From positions 867,797 to 931,796 of the forward strand of contig NZ_CM000745.1 in the NCBI RefSeq assembly GCF_000161455.1: a stretch of DNA of 64,000 nucleotides, given 5' to 3'. Shown one piece after another: positions 50,450 through 59,290 of the stretch; position 1 is the first letter of the stretch; the number at the start of each line of letters is the position of its first letter. The translations under genes were made by a program, and so were the position numbers. Under the pieces are notes generated by a model. That model did no database searches. It was not told the origin of the DNA and saw nothing but the letters and a program-made list of their open reading frames with translations. The DNA is from Bacillus pseudomycoides DSM 12442 (GTDB taxonomy: Bacteria; Bacillota; Bacilli; Bacillales; Bacillaceae_G).

Positions 50450-51208
50450 TTAATAGGAAGTCCAACCGCCGTCTACCGCAATCACTTGTCCGTTTACGAA
50501 ACTAGCCTCGTCTGAGCCTAAGAAGATAGCTAGCCTTGCAACTTCTTCTGGTTGTCCGGCACGTGGATTAATTGCCATACCTAATGCTTGGCGGCTTGCT
50601 CCAAATTCGCTCAAATGAGTCATTGAAGAAGCAATGTTTGTCATGACTGCTCCAGGAGCGATACCGTTACAACGGATGTTTTTGTTCGCATACATAAAGG
50701 CAGTGTTTTTTGTTAGGCCAACGACTGCATGTTTAGATGCTGTGTAAGCAGCACCAGCACGTGAGCCGTATAGTCCGCCTGCAGAAATGTTATTAACGAT
50801 CGTACCATGTCCTTGTTCTAAGAATAGATTCACTGCAATCCGCATTGTTTTCATTACAGCTACTGTATTAACGGAGAAAACCTTCTCCCAGCGTTCGTCT
50901 GAAATTTCACCAACAGGCTCCATTCCGTCCATGATGCCTGCATTATTAACAAGAATATCTAATTTTCCATAAGCTTGTTTTGTTTCATTGAAAAGACGTT
51001 GTAGATCTTCATCGGAAGTAACGTTTGTTTGAACAGCAATGGCCTCTGCACCTGTAGCCTTAATTCCCTGTACTACATGTTGAGCCCCTTCTAAGTTTAA
51101 GTCTGATACAACGACCTTTGCGCCCTCTTTTGCATAACCTTCTGCGATTGCTTTCCCCATGCCTGACGCAGCACCAGTGACAATTGCTACTTTTCCTTTT
51201 AATCTCAT
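50450..51208 (-). CDS. SDR family oxidoreductase
   Basis: A 252-residue classical short-chain dehydrogenase. The Rossmann glycine motif is TGAASGMGKAIAEGYAKEGA, followed by NNAGIMDG, the catalytic Ser in NNISAGG, and YTASKHA (Y-x-x-x-K). The C terminus is GSDEASFVNGQVIAVDGGWTSY. It uses NAD(P)H to oxidise or reduce an alcohol/ketone. It is divergent from a TetR regulator at 51508; a palindromic operator at 51382 lies between, and a 154-nt repeat is inserted 25 bp upstream of the SDR start. The substrate is unknown. Confidence 0.92.
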   Translation of the reverse strand: MRLKGKVAIVTGAASGMGKAIAEGYAKEGAKVVVSDLNLEGAQHVVQGIKATGAEAIAVQTNVTSDEDLQRLFNETKQAYGKLDILVNNAGIMDGMEPVGEISDERWEKVFSVNTVAVMKTMRIAVNLFLEQGHGTIVNNISAGGLYGSRAGAAYTASKHAVVGLTKNTAFMYANKNIRCNGIAPGAVMTNIASSMTHLSEFGASRQALGMAINPRAGQPEEVARLAIFLGSDEASFVNGQVIAVDGGWTSY

Positions 51209-51232
51209 TCGAAACGGCCCCCTTTGTCTGTT

Positions 51233-51386
51233 TATTCCGCATTAACGGGCAGTAAGACCTCCACCTCAAAATTCAGCGAAAGCAAAGAAGTTAGGTGGGG
51301 GATCAACTGCCCGTAAAAGCCCGATTGGTGCAGGCTGATAATCAGTGGGGAATGAAGCCCCCCCACTGATTAAAGTTTCACTTTAT
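51233..51386 (+). repeat. 154-nt structured interspersed repeat, copy B
   Basis: Same length and ends as copy A (35467-35620). Stems: CGGGCAGT (51246) with ACTGCCCG (51306), CCTCCACCT with AGGTGGGGG, and AATCAGTGGGG with CCCCACTGATT. It ends against the TetR operator. Confidence 0.8.
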
Positions 51387-51405
51387 TGAACAGTTGTTCA
51401 ATAAA
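51382..51405. promoter_or_regulatory. TetR-type operator palindrome
   Basis: TTTATTGAACA-GT-TGTTCAATAAA, a perfect 11+2+11 palindrome. Extra half-sites GTTCAATAA lie near 51455 and 51484, the last just before the TetR start. This pattern indicates autoregulation and control of the SDR gene. Confidence 0.8.
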
Positions 51406-51507
51406 AATTATAATCATATAAAAGAGCGCTTACAATGAGCAAAAAAACGATAAATGTTCAATAATTAACACATAGTTAGAAATGTGTTCAATAAGAGGTG
51501 AAAAAAG

Positions 51508-52071
51508 ATGCGTACAGATATGCGGATTGTGAAAACAAAAGAGGCGTTACATAATGCATTGTTAGAATTACTAAATGAAAAAAATCTAGAAGTCATCTCA
51601 ATCTCGGAAATTTGCAGAAAGGCAAAAATAAATCGTGGTACATTTTACTTGCATTATAAACAAGTAGAAGATTTATTCGAGGAATATTTTAAAGAAATTA
51701 CAGCGGATTTGGTCCGTTCTTATCAAGAACCTTATCGCCACGTATCAGTATTGAAAACGAGTAAATTAGACCCGTCTACCATTCGGGTTTTTCATCATAT
51801 CGAAAAATATAAGTCATTCTACAGAATTGTTTTTTCCAAAAAGGTTCCATTAATGTACTATTATTTATTATTTGAGGAAATAAAGCGTTTGTTACTTCAA
51901 GATCAAGAGGCTTTTCTTAAAGAAGGAGTTAATCATTCACTCTATTGTTCCTACCAAGCGAATGCGATTATTGGCATTATTATTGAATGGTATCAAAATG
52001 ATTTTTCTTATAGTACAAGTTATTTAAATGATCAACTTGTGCAATTCTTAAATATGAGAGTAGACGAATAG
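51508..52071 (+). CDS. TetR/AcrR family regulator
   Basis: A 187-residue regulator. The HTH (about 10-50) is RIVKTKEALHNALLELLNEK, ISISEICRKAKINRGTFYLHYK. The C-terminal part is all-helical, of the TetR_C_7/8 look (HVSVLKTSKLDPSTIRVFHH). The start follows AGAGGTG. It is divergent from the SDR gene with a palindromic operator between, so it probably represses both until an inducer binds. Confidence 0.9.
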   Translation: MRTDMRIVKTKEALHNALLELLNEKNLEVISISEICRKAKINRGTFYLHYKQVEDLFEEYFKEITADLVRSYQEPYRHVSVLKTSKLDPSTIRVFHHIEKYKSFYRIVFSKKVPLMYYYLLFEEIKRLLLQDQEAFLKEGVNHSLYCSYQANAIIGIIIEWYQNDFSYSTSYLNDQLVQFLNMRVDE

Positions 52072-52134
52072 TTCAATTTGATAGGAATTATAAAAGAGAG
52101 GATTATTATGATAAGGAGACAGAGAATAAGGATA

Positions 52135-52212
52135 TTACCGAGGTTCATGTGGCGAAGCATCGGAACGGGTACCTAATTTCTTTAAGTACCAACCTTTGCT
52201 AACGAAATGCAT
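52135..52212 (-). pseudogene. decayed copy of the DUF2639-type gene
   Basis: Reads MHFVSKGWYLKKLGTRSDAS and stops after 25 residues. The intact gene at 53064 begins MYFGSKGWYVKELKKLGIRT, so four residues are deleted here and the rest has drifted. Confidence 0.65.
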
Positions 52213-52341
52213 ATCATCGGTTTCTTTTTTTATAAAAGGCTGTTGGTTTTATAACTGAAAACATTTACAAGAACGTATGTTTGTGTATTGTGAGTTTAAT
52301 GTTATAATTATATTAAATTAATTTAGAAAAGAGGGATTAAA

Positions 52342-52839
52342 TTGAGTGAGGTAAAAAACATAATTAGTAATTTTAGTCATTATTCATCTTGGTTAAGCAC
52401 TTTAGAAGAAATTGATGACACATTATGGTCTAAATCAATAGCCGAAGGTAAGTGGTCTGTAAGGGAGATAATAGTCCATATTATGAATTGGGATAATCAT
52501 CTATTAAAAAAGGTCCTCCCATCTGTACAAAATGAAAAGGGAATGGAGTTTCCAAATTTTGATACACATAATAAAAAGGCATCAGACTATGCAAAATCAG
52601 GAATATCACAATCAAAACTTCTTGAAGAAGCAAAAGATACAAGGGAACTACTTATAAAAGAACTTAACGAATTTCCAATCGAAAAGTTAAACAAGTCATT
52701 AACTGCAAATGGTGTAACTCATTGTCCACATACTGGAGCACCTTACTCACTTATATATATTGTTAAGGAATTTACAGACCACGATAACCACCACAAAGGG
52801 CAAATTATACAATTCTTAAGGGAAAACAATTTGGATTAA
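52342..52839 (+). CDS. DinB family putative metal-dependent hydrolase/transferase
   Basis: A 165-residue DinB/YfiT four-helix bundle protein. The three metal-binding histidines typical of the fold are in SVREIIVHIMNWDNH and TDHDNHHKGQIIQFL. The family includes bacillithiol-dependent transferases. The start is TTG at 52342 with AGAGGG upstream. It stands alone between small remnants. The biochemical role is unknown. Confidence 0.83.
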   Translation: MSEVKNIISNFSHYSSWLSTLEEIDDTLWSKSIAEGKWSVREIIVHIMNWDNHLLKKVLPSVQNEKGMEFPNFDTHNKKASDYAKSGISQSKLLEEAKDTRELLIKELNEFPIEKLNKSLTANGVTHCPHTGAPYSLIYIVKEFTDHDNHHKGQIIQFLRENNLD

Positions 52840-53017
52840 TTCAAGTTGTTTTTTTGTCTTTTCTATGAGCGATTTCACGATGACCTTTTAAAGATTCTCG
52901 AAAGAAAGTTTCGTCGTTCACTATGATGCCTTGTAATTGATTAAAACCAAGAGTTCCTAATACGTTCAAGATTTTGTGTCTCCAATATATACGAAAACAG
53001 CCTTTATGAAAAATAAA

Positions 53018-53051
53018 AAAGAAGCAACGCAAAAACAAACGTTGCTTCTTT
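53018..53051. terminator. terminator of the DUF2639-type gene
   Basis: AAGAAGCAACG pairs with CGTTGCTTCTT around CAAAAACAAA, then TCTTGT on the plus strand and a run of T on the minus strand. Confidence 0.8.
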
Positions 53052-53063
53052 CTTGTATTAGTA

Positions 53064-53204
53064 TTAAGCCGATTCTTTCTGAACTCTCTCAAGCAAACTA
53101 GCCAACACATGCGTACGATAGGATTCTAGTTTTTTACCTTCATAAGTACGGATACCTAATTTTTTTAGTTCCTTTACATACCAACCTTTGCTACCGAAAT
53201 ACAT
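53064..53204 (-). CDS. DUF2639 family small protein (YflJ-like)
   Basis: A 46-residue soluble basic protein, MYFGSKGWYVKELKKLGIRT to ERVQKESA. The GSKGW.VKELK..GI opening is the mark of DUF2639/YflJ-type Bacillus proteins, whose function is unknown. The start at 53204 is set by AAGGGGAGCG 6 nt upstream; the same frame is open further up but has no start signal. A terminator follows at 53018. A decayed second copy is at 52135. Confidence 0.82.
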   Translation of the reverse strand: MYFGSKGWYVKELKKLGIRTYEGKKLESYRTHVLASLLERVQKESA

Positions 53205-53360
53205 AGAATCGCTCCCCTTCAAATTTGTTTTTTTATGTGTTCTGATTGTTACTTGGAGGTACGGGAAATAGATGAAGGAAATGAATTTCGTGTGAAAATG
53301 GTTAACTTTGATGCAAAAGACATATATACTAAAGGTAGTATATAACGAGGTGGGCACGAC

Positions 53361-53720
53361 GTGATTATAGAGAAGCACGAAATTCAAATTGACCAAATTA
53401 CGAGCGGAAAGGTAAATATATTTACTTTCTACCGAAATAGAAAGCAAATTGACGATCCGTTTTTACAATTGCAAGAGCCATCGCTTACGGCCAACTACTA
53501 TTTCCATTTTCATTTGGATGCAGAGAGCTTGAGTCTTCTGCAGGAAGAGTTTCCTAATGTATATCCGTACGACGGGAATGGAACCATTCACGACTGGACG
53601 GAAAAGATGAAAGATGAGCTAATGCGCCAAATTCAAACTGGAAAGTGGAACAGACGCGTGCGTATTGGTAACCGGATTCTAGATGTGGTATTTACGTGGT
53701 GTGATGAAGATATAGAATGA
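53361..53720 (+). CDS. conserved hypothetical protein
   Basis: A 119-residue soluble acidic protein, no signal peptide, with FNVYPYDGNGTIHDW-like and GNRILDVVFTWCDEDIE segments. I know of no function. The start is GTG at 53361 with GAGGTGG upstream. Its last 22 residues have a diverged duplicate at 42917-42997, which supports that this is the ancestral location. It lies next to yhzD and the yhaONM operon. Confidence 0.65.
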   Translation: MIIEKHEIQIDQITSGKVNIFTFYRNRKQIDDPFLQLQEPSLTANYYFHFHLDAESLSLLQEEFPNVYPYDGNGTIHDWTEKMKDELMRQIQTGKWNRRVRIGNRILDVVFTWCDEDIE

Positions 53721-53746
53721 AAAAGAAGCGGATGACGCTTCTTTTT

Positions 53747-53932
53747 TTAGCGCTGGAATAAAACGAGCTTTCCTGCTGAAGATGTGCAGCGATGTGTGTG
53801 CTTATGCAATCCCTTTTCTTGTAAAATGGATGCTCCTTTTGATTTCGCTTCTGCTTCTGTTGCCGCCTCGAATGATTCGTCTAGCATTTTTGAACCATCT
53901 TTTTCAAAGACTGTTAGAACGTATACTCCCAT
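53747..53932 (-). CDS. yhzD: YhzD-like small protein
   Basis: A 61-residue protein: MGVYVLTVFEKDGSKMLDES, FEAATEAEAKSKGASILQEK and HTHRCTSSAGKLVLFQR match the plan of YhzD in Bacillus. The function is unknown. The start at 53932 has GGAGGGA 7 nt upstream; an ATG five codons earlier does not. It is convergent with the 53361 gene, with a shared short hairpin region (GAAGCG/CGCTTC) between. Confidence 0.82.
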   Translation of the reverse strand: MGVYVLTVFEKDGSKMLDESFEAATEAEAKSKGASILQEKGLHKHTHRCTSSAGKLVLFQR

Positions 53933-54070
53933 GAAAATTCCCTCCAAAAATTAAAATCAGAATCTTATAACTATTTTGTCATAAAATGCTAGAATATGCA
54001 AAGAAATATGTGACATTGCGTGGTAAAATAGAGTGAAACTTTTATAGGATAAAGAAAGGATCGTTTATTT

Positions 54071-55312
54071 GTGAAACAAGTAAAGTTTATACATGCGGCA
54101 GATTTGCATTTGGATAGTCCGTTTAAAGGGATGGAAATGAATGTGCCGTCATCTGTTTGGGAAAGAATGAAGCAAAGTACGTTTCAGTCGTTTGAGCGTA
54201 TTATCGATAAAGCAATTCAAGAGCGCGTTGATTTTGTATTACTAGCAGGAGATTTATATGATGCGGAAACGAGAAGTCTTAGGGCGCAAGTGTTTGTGAG
54301 GGAGCAGATGAAGCGCCTTTCGCAGTATGAGATTCCGGTTTATATCATTCATGGTAACCACGATCATTTAGGGGGAAGCTGGGCAGCAATTGAGTTTCCT
54401 GAAAATGTTCATGTGTTTGCAGAGCCATATGTAGAAGAAAAGCCGTTTTATAAAGATGATGAACTGCTTGCATCTATTTATGGGTTTAGTTATTTGCAGC
54501 AGGCTGTAACGGATAATATGACGGCGCAGTATGCAAAAATGAGCGATGCGCCTTTTCATATTGGCATGCTTCACGGGAGTGTGGAAGGCGATGCGGAACA
54601 TAATCGCTATGCGCCGTTTCAAATTCGTGAGTTAAAAGAAAAGGGATTTGATTACTGGGCTCTTGGGCATATACATAAGCGAGAGATTTTAGCAGAGGAG
54701 CCATATATCATTTATCCAGGCAATATACAAGGACGCCACCGGAAGGAAACAGGAGAGAAGGGGGCGTATCTTGTTGAGATAACAGAGCAGGGAACGGTGT
54801 GCTCATTTTTCGGTGCGGCGGATGTAGTTTGGGAAGAGACGGAAATTAGCATTGATGAACTGCAAACAGTTGATGACCTTATGACAGCTTGTACGGAAGT
54901 GATGAATGAATGGCGTCAGGAAGAGGAAGGAACTCTTTTGACAATTGTATTCATCGGACAAGGGCCATTGTTTCCTTATTTACGTGATGAAAAACGTGTG
55001 GAAGAGATTTTTCATATTTTAGCAGCGGGAGAAGAACGAAGAGATTTTGTGTATGTGATGAAGTGGAAGAATGAGACGGTTTCATTTGCAGAAATCCAGC
55101 GATTAAAAGAGGAGAATCATTTTGTTGGTAGTGTATTGCAAGAATTGGAATCATTTACGAATATGGATGCGGTGCTTAGGACGATTTGGACATCTCCAGT
55201 TGCGCGTAATGTGATTGAATCCTTTTCAGATGAGGAAAAAGCAGAAATTCAAAAGGAAGCGGAAAATATTATATTAGAGCAACTATTCCAGCAAGAGAGG
55301 GATAAAAAATGA
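54071..55312 (+). CDS. yhaO: YhaO, SbcD-like metallophosphoesterase (DNA repair exonuclease)
   Basis: A 413-residue Mre11/SbcD-type nuclease. The phosphoesterase motifs are FIHAADLHLDSPFKG (D-x-H), LLAGDLYDAE (GD), VYIIHGNHDHL (GNHD), MLHGSVEGD and WALGHIHKRE (GHxH). The C-terminal half (about 270-413) is a helical adaptor. The start is GTG after AAAGGATC. It overlaps yhaN by 4 nt (ATGA), and the two gene products should form a nuclease-ATPase complex, parallel to SbcCD, for processing DNA ends. The gene order yhaO-yhaN-yhaM is that of B. subtilis. Confidence 0.93.
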   Translation: MKQVKFIHAADLHLDSPFKGMEMNVPSSVWERMKQSTFQSFERIIDKAIQERVDFVLLAGDLYDAETRSLRAQVFVREQMKRLSQYEIPVYIIHGNHDHLGGSWAAIEFPENVHVFAEPYVEEKPFYKDDELLASIYGFSYLQQAVTDNMTAQYAKMSDAPFHIGMLHGSVEGDAEHNRYAPFQIRELKEKGFDYWALGHIHKREILAEEPYIIYPGNIQGRHRKETGEKGAYLVEITEQGTVCSFFGAADVVWEETEISIDELQTVDDLMTACTEVMNEWRQEEEGTLLTIVFIGQGPLFPYLRDEKRVEEIFHILAAGEERRDFVYVMKWKNETVSFAEIQRLKEENHFVGSVLQELESFTNMDAVLRTIWTSPVARNVIESFSDEEKAEIQKEAENIILEQLFQQERDKK

Positions 55313-58236
55313 AAATTGAAAAACTCCATATTTATGGTTATGGAAAATTAGAAAATGTGGAAATGGATCTTTCATTGCTGACGGTGTTGTACGGTGAAAA
55401 TGAAGCAGGAAAATCAACGATTCGTTCGTTTATGAAGAGTATTTTGTTTGGGTTCCCAATGAGAGGACAAAGGCGTTATGAGCCGAAAGAAGGCGGGAAG
55501 TACGGCGGCAGGGTGACTGTTATGACTGAGCAGTATGGGAGACTCCAAATCGAGCGCTTGCCGAAAACGGCTGCTGGGGAAGTAACAGTATACTTTGAAG
55601 ATGGAAAAACAGCTGGAGAAGAAGTGTTACAGACTGTGCTAAGCGGGATGAATGAGAGCCTGTTTGATTCTGTCTTTTCGTTTGATATGCACGGTCTTCA
55701 AAATATTCATCATATTGGAGAAGCTGAAATCGGAAATTATTTATTTTCGGCGAGTGCAGTTGGGAGCGATGCCCTGCTGCAGTTAGATAAAAAGTTAGAA
55801 AAAGAAATGGAGCAGCGTTTTAAGCCAAATGGTCGTAAGCCTGAGATCAATGCGTCACTTCAAGAAATAAAGAAGCTCCAAGAAAAGCTTGGGGCGTGGC
55901 AAGGGAAGATTGGTACGTATGAAAAGTTAATGGGGCAGTTAAAAGAAAATGAAGGGCGTCTTGCCCATATTCGGAATGAAAAAGAGATGGCAGAAAAGCG
56001 TAAGCAAGACTATGAAGTATTGGCTGCATTGCAACCTCTTGTGATTGAAAAACATGCATATGAAAAAGTGCTAGAAGAACAGAAGAATCCGTTTCCTGTT
56101 CGAGGAGTAGAACGTTTCGAAACGATAAAAGCAAAACTCGAGCCGCTCGGGGTGCAATTGGATTCCATCCAGAAAAGGATGGAAATGGTGCAAACGGAAG
56201 TGGATGGGGTAGAAGTACAAGAAGAGCTCTTGCAAAAGGATAGCTATGTAGAAGAACTTCGTATGCAGCATATGTCATATGAAAATGCACGTCAAGAAAT
56301 GCGTGATATTACAGTAAGTATTGGAAATATGAAAGAAGAGATAGAAGAGCTTGAGCAGCAAATTGGTGCTACTTTTGAGAAAGAAAGTGTGCTTTCATTT
56401 GATACAAGCCTTGCAGCGAAAGAAATGATAACGCAAATGGTGCAAAAGGCGAGAGCATTAGAGACGCGGAAAGAGCAGCTAGATGAGCGCTTTAAAGTAG
56501 TGCAAGAGCAACTAGAAGAACAGGAAGAGAATGTAAGGCACATCCGAAAGCAGATGTTAGCGGATGAAGAGCGACAGGCGCTTGTAGAAAAGGAAAGATC
56601 GTTTCAAGATACAGTTTTTATGGGTACTGGCGTGGAACGAATGAAGCGTAAATATGAAGAAAGAATGAAAACCGCGCAGGAAAAGAAAAAGCGCTGGCAG
56701 ACGATTTGTTTCCTTTTGTTAGCTATTAATACAGTGATTTTGCTGACAAGTATATTTCTAGATAATCGTGCGTTATTATTTACAAGTGTTATCGTCTTTG
56801 TCCTAATTGTACTTGCACTTGTTTTGTATAAAGATACTTCTTCCGATGGTTTACAAGAAGAACTGCTCTCGCTGCAGCAAAGTGCAGGTGGAAGGCAAAA
56901 TGAAGAGGCGCTATCCATTCGTTATCAATTAGAAAAAGATGAAGAAATTCGTAAATTATTTGAGCGAGAGTCTTATAAATTACAACAAATAGAACGAACC
57001 TATGATAAAGGTGTTTCTGCATATGAAGAATGGGAGCGAGATACGTTTCGTATGGGAGAGCAAGTGGATACATATAATGCGCGTTATTCTTTCCCAAGTT
57101 TTTATACATATGCACATGTCTTGCCAGCATTTGAACGCATTGAAAAGATGCAGCAGTTATATCGTGAGGTAGGAAAGCTGGCGGAGCGAAAAGGAATATT
57201 ATATGAAATGATTTCGCAGTTTGAACATAAACTAGAAAACGTTATGGAAAATACAGATTTTGATCATCTTCATATGATCAGTAATCGTATTCAAAAGGAA
57301 AAAGAAAAGAAACAAAAGAGAGAGCAGCTTTTAGGGAAGCTAGCTGATTGGAAAGAAGAACAAGCACTATTACAGCATCAAGTAGAACAACTTACATTAG
57401 AAAGAGATGCGCTCTGGGAAATGGCAGCAGCTACTGATGAAGAAATGTTTTTAGAAGCTGGCAAGAGGGCAGAAAAGCGTGAAGATGCAGAGAAGCAAGT
57501 AGAGCGGTTATCACCTCAAATTGACATGTTAGAAAAACGTTTAACAAGCTTATCATTAGCGGAACACTATCAAGTGGAAGGGTATGAAGGAAAGCTGAAA
57601 CAAGAAGCGCTCTATATACAAGACTTCCTTTCACAAGAGAAGGAGTTGACCGAGCGTATTGCGGAGCACCGCGTAGATGTTGCGAACTTAGAAGAAGGTA
57701 GTACGTACGGCGATTTACTCCATGAATGGGAAATGAAAAAGTCCCAAGTGCGTGAGCAAGTGAAGAAGTGGGCGGCGTATGCAGCGGCAAAAACAGTGTT
57801 AACAAAAACAAAGCAATACTATCATGAAGTGCAGCTGCCGCGCATTTTACAAAAGGCAGAGGAGTATTTTGTATATTTAACAGGCGGTCAGTATAGTAAG
57901 ATTTTTTCACCATCAGAAACAGAGCCGTTTATTGTAGAACGAAGTGATGGTATTCGTTTTTATAGTCATGAACTCAGTCAAGCGACAGCGGAGCAACTTT
58001 ATTTATCACTAAGATTTGCGCTAGCCCGGACGTTTGAACATGATTATCCATTTATTATTGATGATAGCTTTGTGCATTTTGATGCAGTAAGAACAGAACG
58101 AACAATCCAGTTAATAAAAGAAATTGCGAAGGATAGACAAGTGATTTTCTTTACATGTCATGCCCATCTATTATCATTCTTTGCGGAAAAACAGATTATA
58201 AAATTAACACGTGAGCATAAAGAAAATAAGGTATAA
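55309..58236 (+). CDS. yhaN: YhaN, SbcC/Rad50-like AAA ATPase
   Basis: A 975-residue SMC-like ATPase. Walker A is LYGENEAGKSTIRSFMKSIL near residue 27. Long coiled coils cover about 165-440 and 600-830. A membrane-like hydrophobic pair at about 465-503 (TICFLLLAINTVILL and VIVFVLIVLALVLY) is unusual for an SbcC and may tether the protein. The C terminus has the signature and Walker B: LSQATAEQLYLSLRFALA and YPFIIDDSFVHFD, then the FFTCHAH switch. It is coupled to yhaO and is probably its partner in DNA end processing. Confidence 0.92.
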   Translation: MKIEKLHIYGYGKLENVEMDLSLLTVLYGENEAGKSTIRSFMKSILFGFPMRGQRRYEPKEGGKYGGRVTVMTEQYGRLQIERLPKTAAGEVTVYFEDGKTAGEEVLQTVLSGMNESLFDSVFSFDMHGLQNIHHIGEAEIGNYLFSASAVGSDALLQLDKKLEKEMEQRFKPNGRKPEINASLQEIKKLQEKLGAWQGKIGTYEKLMGQLKENEGRLAHIRNEKEMAEKRKQDYEVLAALQPLVIEKHAYEKVLEEQKNPFPVRGVERFETIKAKLEPLGVQLDSIQKRMEMVQTEVDGVEVQEELLQKDSYVEELRMQHMSYENARQEMRDITVSIGNMKEEIEELEQQIGATFEKESVLSFDTSLAAKEMITQMVQKARALETRKEQLDERFKVVQEQLEEQEENVRHIRKQMLADEERQALVEKERSFQDTVFMGTGVERMKRKYEERMKTAQEKKKRWQTICFLLLAINTVILLTSIFLDNRALLFTSVIVFVLIVLALVLYKDTSSDGLQEELLSLQQSAGGRQNEEALSIRYQLEKDEEIRKLFERESYKLQQIERTYDKGVSAYEEWERDTFRMGEQVDTYNARYSFPSFYTYAHVLPAFERIEKMQQLYREVGKLAERKGILYEMISQFEHKLENVMENTDFDHLHMISNRIQKEKEKKQKREQLLGKLADWKEEQALLQHQVEQLTLERDALWEMAAATDEEMFLEAGKRAEKREDAEKQVERLSPQIDMLEKRLTSLSLAEHYQVEGYEGKLKQEALYIQDFLSQEKELTERIAEHRVDVANLEEGSTYGDLLHEWEMKKSQVREQVKKWAAYAAAKTVLTKTKQYYHEVQLPRILQKAEEYFVYLTGGQYSKIFSPSETEPFIVERSDGIRFYSHELSQATAEQLYLSLRFALARTFEHDYPFIIDDSFVHFDAVRTERTIQLIKEIAKDRQVIFFTCHAHLLSFFAEKQIIKLTREHKENKV

Positions 58237-58277
58237 TGTGCTATACTAAAAGTACTTAAGTTGGTGGAGGAATCAGG

Positions 58278-59222
58278 ATGAAAAAGAAAATTGCAGAATA
58301 TGAAGTTGGTGAACAAGTCGATATCTTCTTGTTAATTAAGACAGCGACAAAAGGTATCGCGAGTAATGGGAAGCCATTTTTAACAGTAATCTTACAAGAC
58401 CAAACTGGAGATATTGAAGCGAAGCTATGGGATGTATCACCAGAAGTTGAGAAACAATATGTAGCAGAAACGATTGTGAAAGTAGCTGGAGATATTCAAA
58501 ACTATAAAGGGCGTATTCAACTTCGTGTGAAGCAAATTCGCGTTGCAAATGCGAATGAAGTGACAGATATCTCAGACTTTGTAGAAAAAGCACCAGTGAA
58601 AAAAGAAGATATGGTAGAAAAGATTACACAGTACATATTTGAAATGAGAAATCCGAACATTCAGCGTCTGACAAGACACTTATTGAATAAACATCAAAAT
58701 GAATTTTTAGACTATCCAGCAGCGACGAAAAATCATCACGAGTTCGTATCGGGGCTTGCGTATCACGTTGTATCGATGCTTGATTTAGCGAAAGCCATTG
58801 CTACGCTATACCCATCTTTAGATAAAGATTTACTGTATGCAGGTGTTATTTTACATGACCTTGGTAAAGTAATTGAATTGTCTGGTCCAATTTCAACAAC
58901 GTATACATTAGAAGGAAATCTACTTGGCCACATTTCCATCATGGTAAACGAAATTGGAAAAGCAGCAGATGAACTGAAAATCGAAGGAGAAGAAGTATTA
59001 ATTCTTCAGCACATCGTCTTATCCCATCACGGGAAAGCGGAATGGGGTAGCCCAAAACCGCCATTAGTAAAAGAAGCAGAAATTCTGCATTACATCGATA
59101 ATTTAGATGCGAAGATGAACATGATGGATCGTGCCCTTGGGCGCACGAAACCAGGTGAATACACAGAACGTGTCTTTGCACTTGATAATCGTTCGTTTTA
59201 TAAGCCTACTTTTCATAACTAA
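58278..59222 (+). CDS. yhaM: YhaM 3'-5' exoribonuclease
   Basis: A 314-residue nuclease. The OB-fold (about 10-95) is FLTVILQDQTGDIEAKLWDV. The HD domain (about 155-290) shows YHVVSMLDLAKAIATLY, GVILHDLGKVIELSG (the His-Asp pair) and LSHHG. YhaM degrades RNA and single-stranded DNA from the 3' end with Mn2+/Co2+ and takes part in RNA turnover. Length equals the B. subtilis protein. The ribosome binding site is GGTGGAGG and it lies 41 nt after yhaN. The bcr1-like element at 59291 follows. Confidence 0.95.
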   Translation: MKKKIAEYEVGEQVDIFLLIKTATKGIASNGKPFLTVILQDQTGDIEAKLWDVSPEVEKQYVAETIVKVAGDIQNYKGRIQLRVKQIRVANANEVTDISDFVEKAPVKKEDMVEKITQYIFEMRNPNIQRLTRHLLNKHQNEFLDYPAATKNHHEFVSGLAYHVVSMLDLAKAIATLYPSLDKDLLYAGVILHDLGKVIELSGPISTTYTLEGNLLGHISIMVNEIGKAADELKIEGEEVLILQHIVLSHHGKAEWGSPKPPLVKEAEILHYIDNLDAKMNMMDRALGRTKPGEYTERVFALDNRSFYKPTFHN

Positions 59223-59290
59223 ATAATACTTATGAGGCAAGTGATTTTAGCGTATAGCTGGGGTTGCTTGCCTTTTTTATTTTTAAAAGT

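Noticed and set aside
52841..53110. Minus-strand 89-residue frame overlapping the DUF2639-type gene
   Set aside because: It crosses the terminator hairpin at 53018-53051 and overlaps a better supported gene. Its last part (about 40 residues from ILNVLGTLGF) could be a remnant of some gene, but I cannot assign it.
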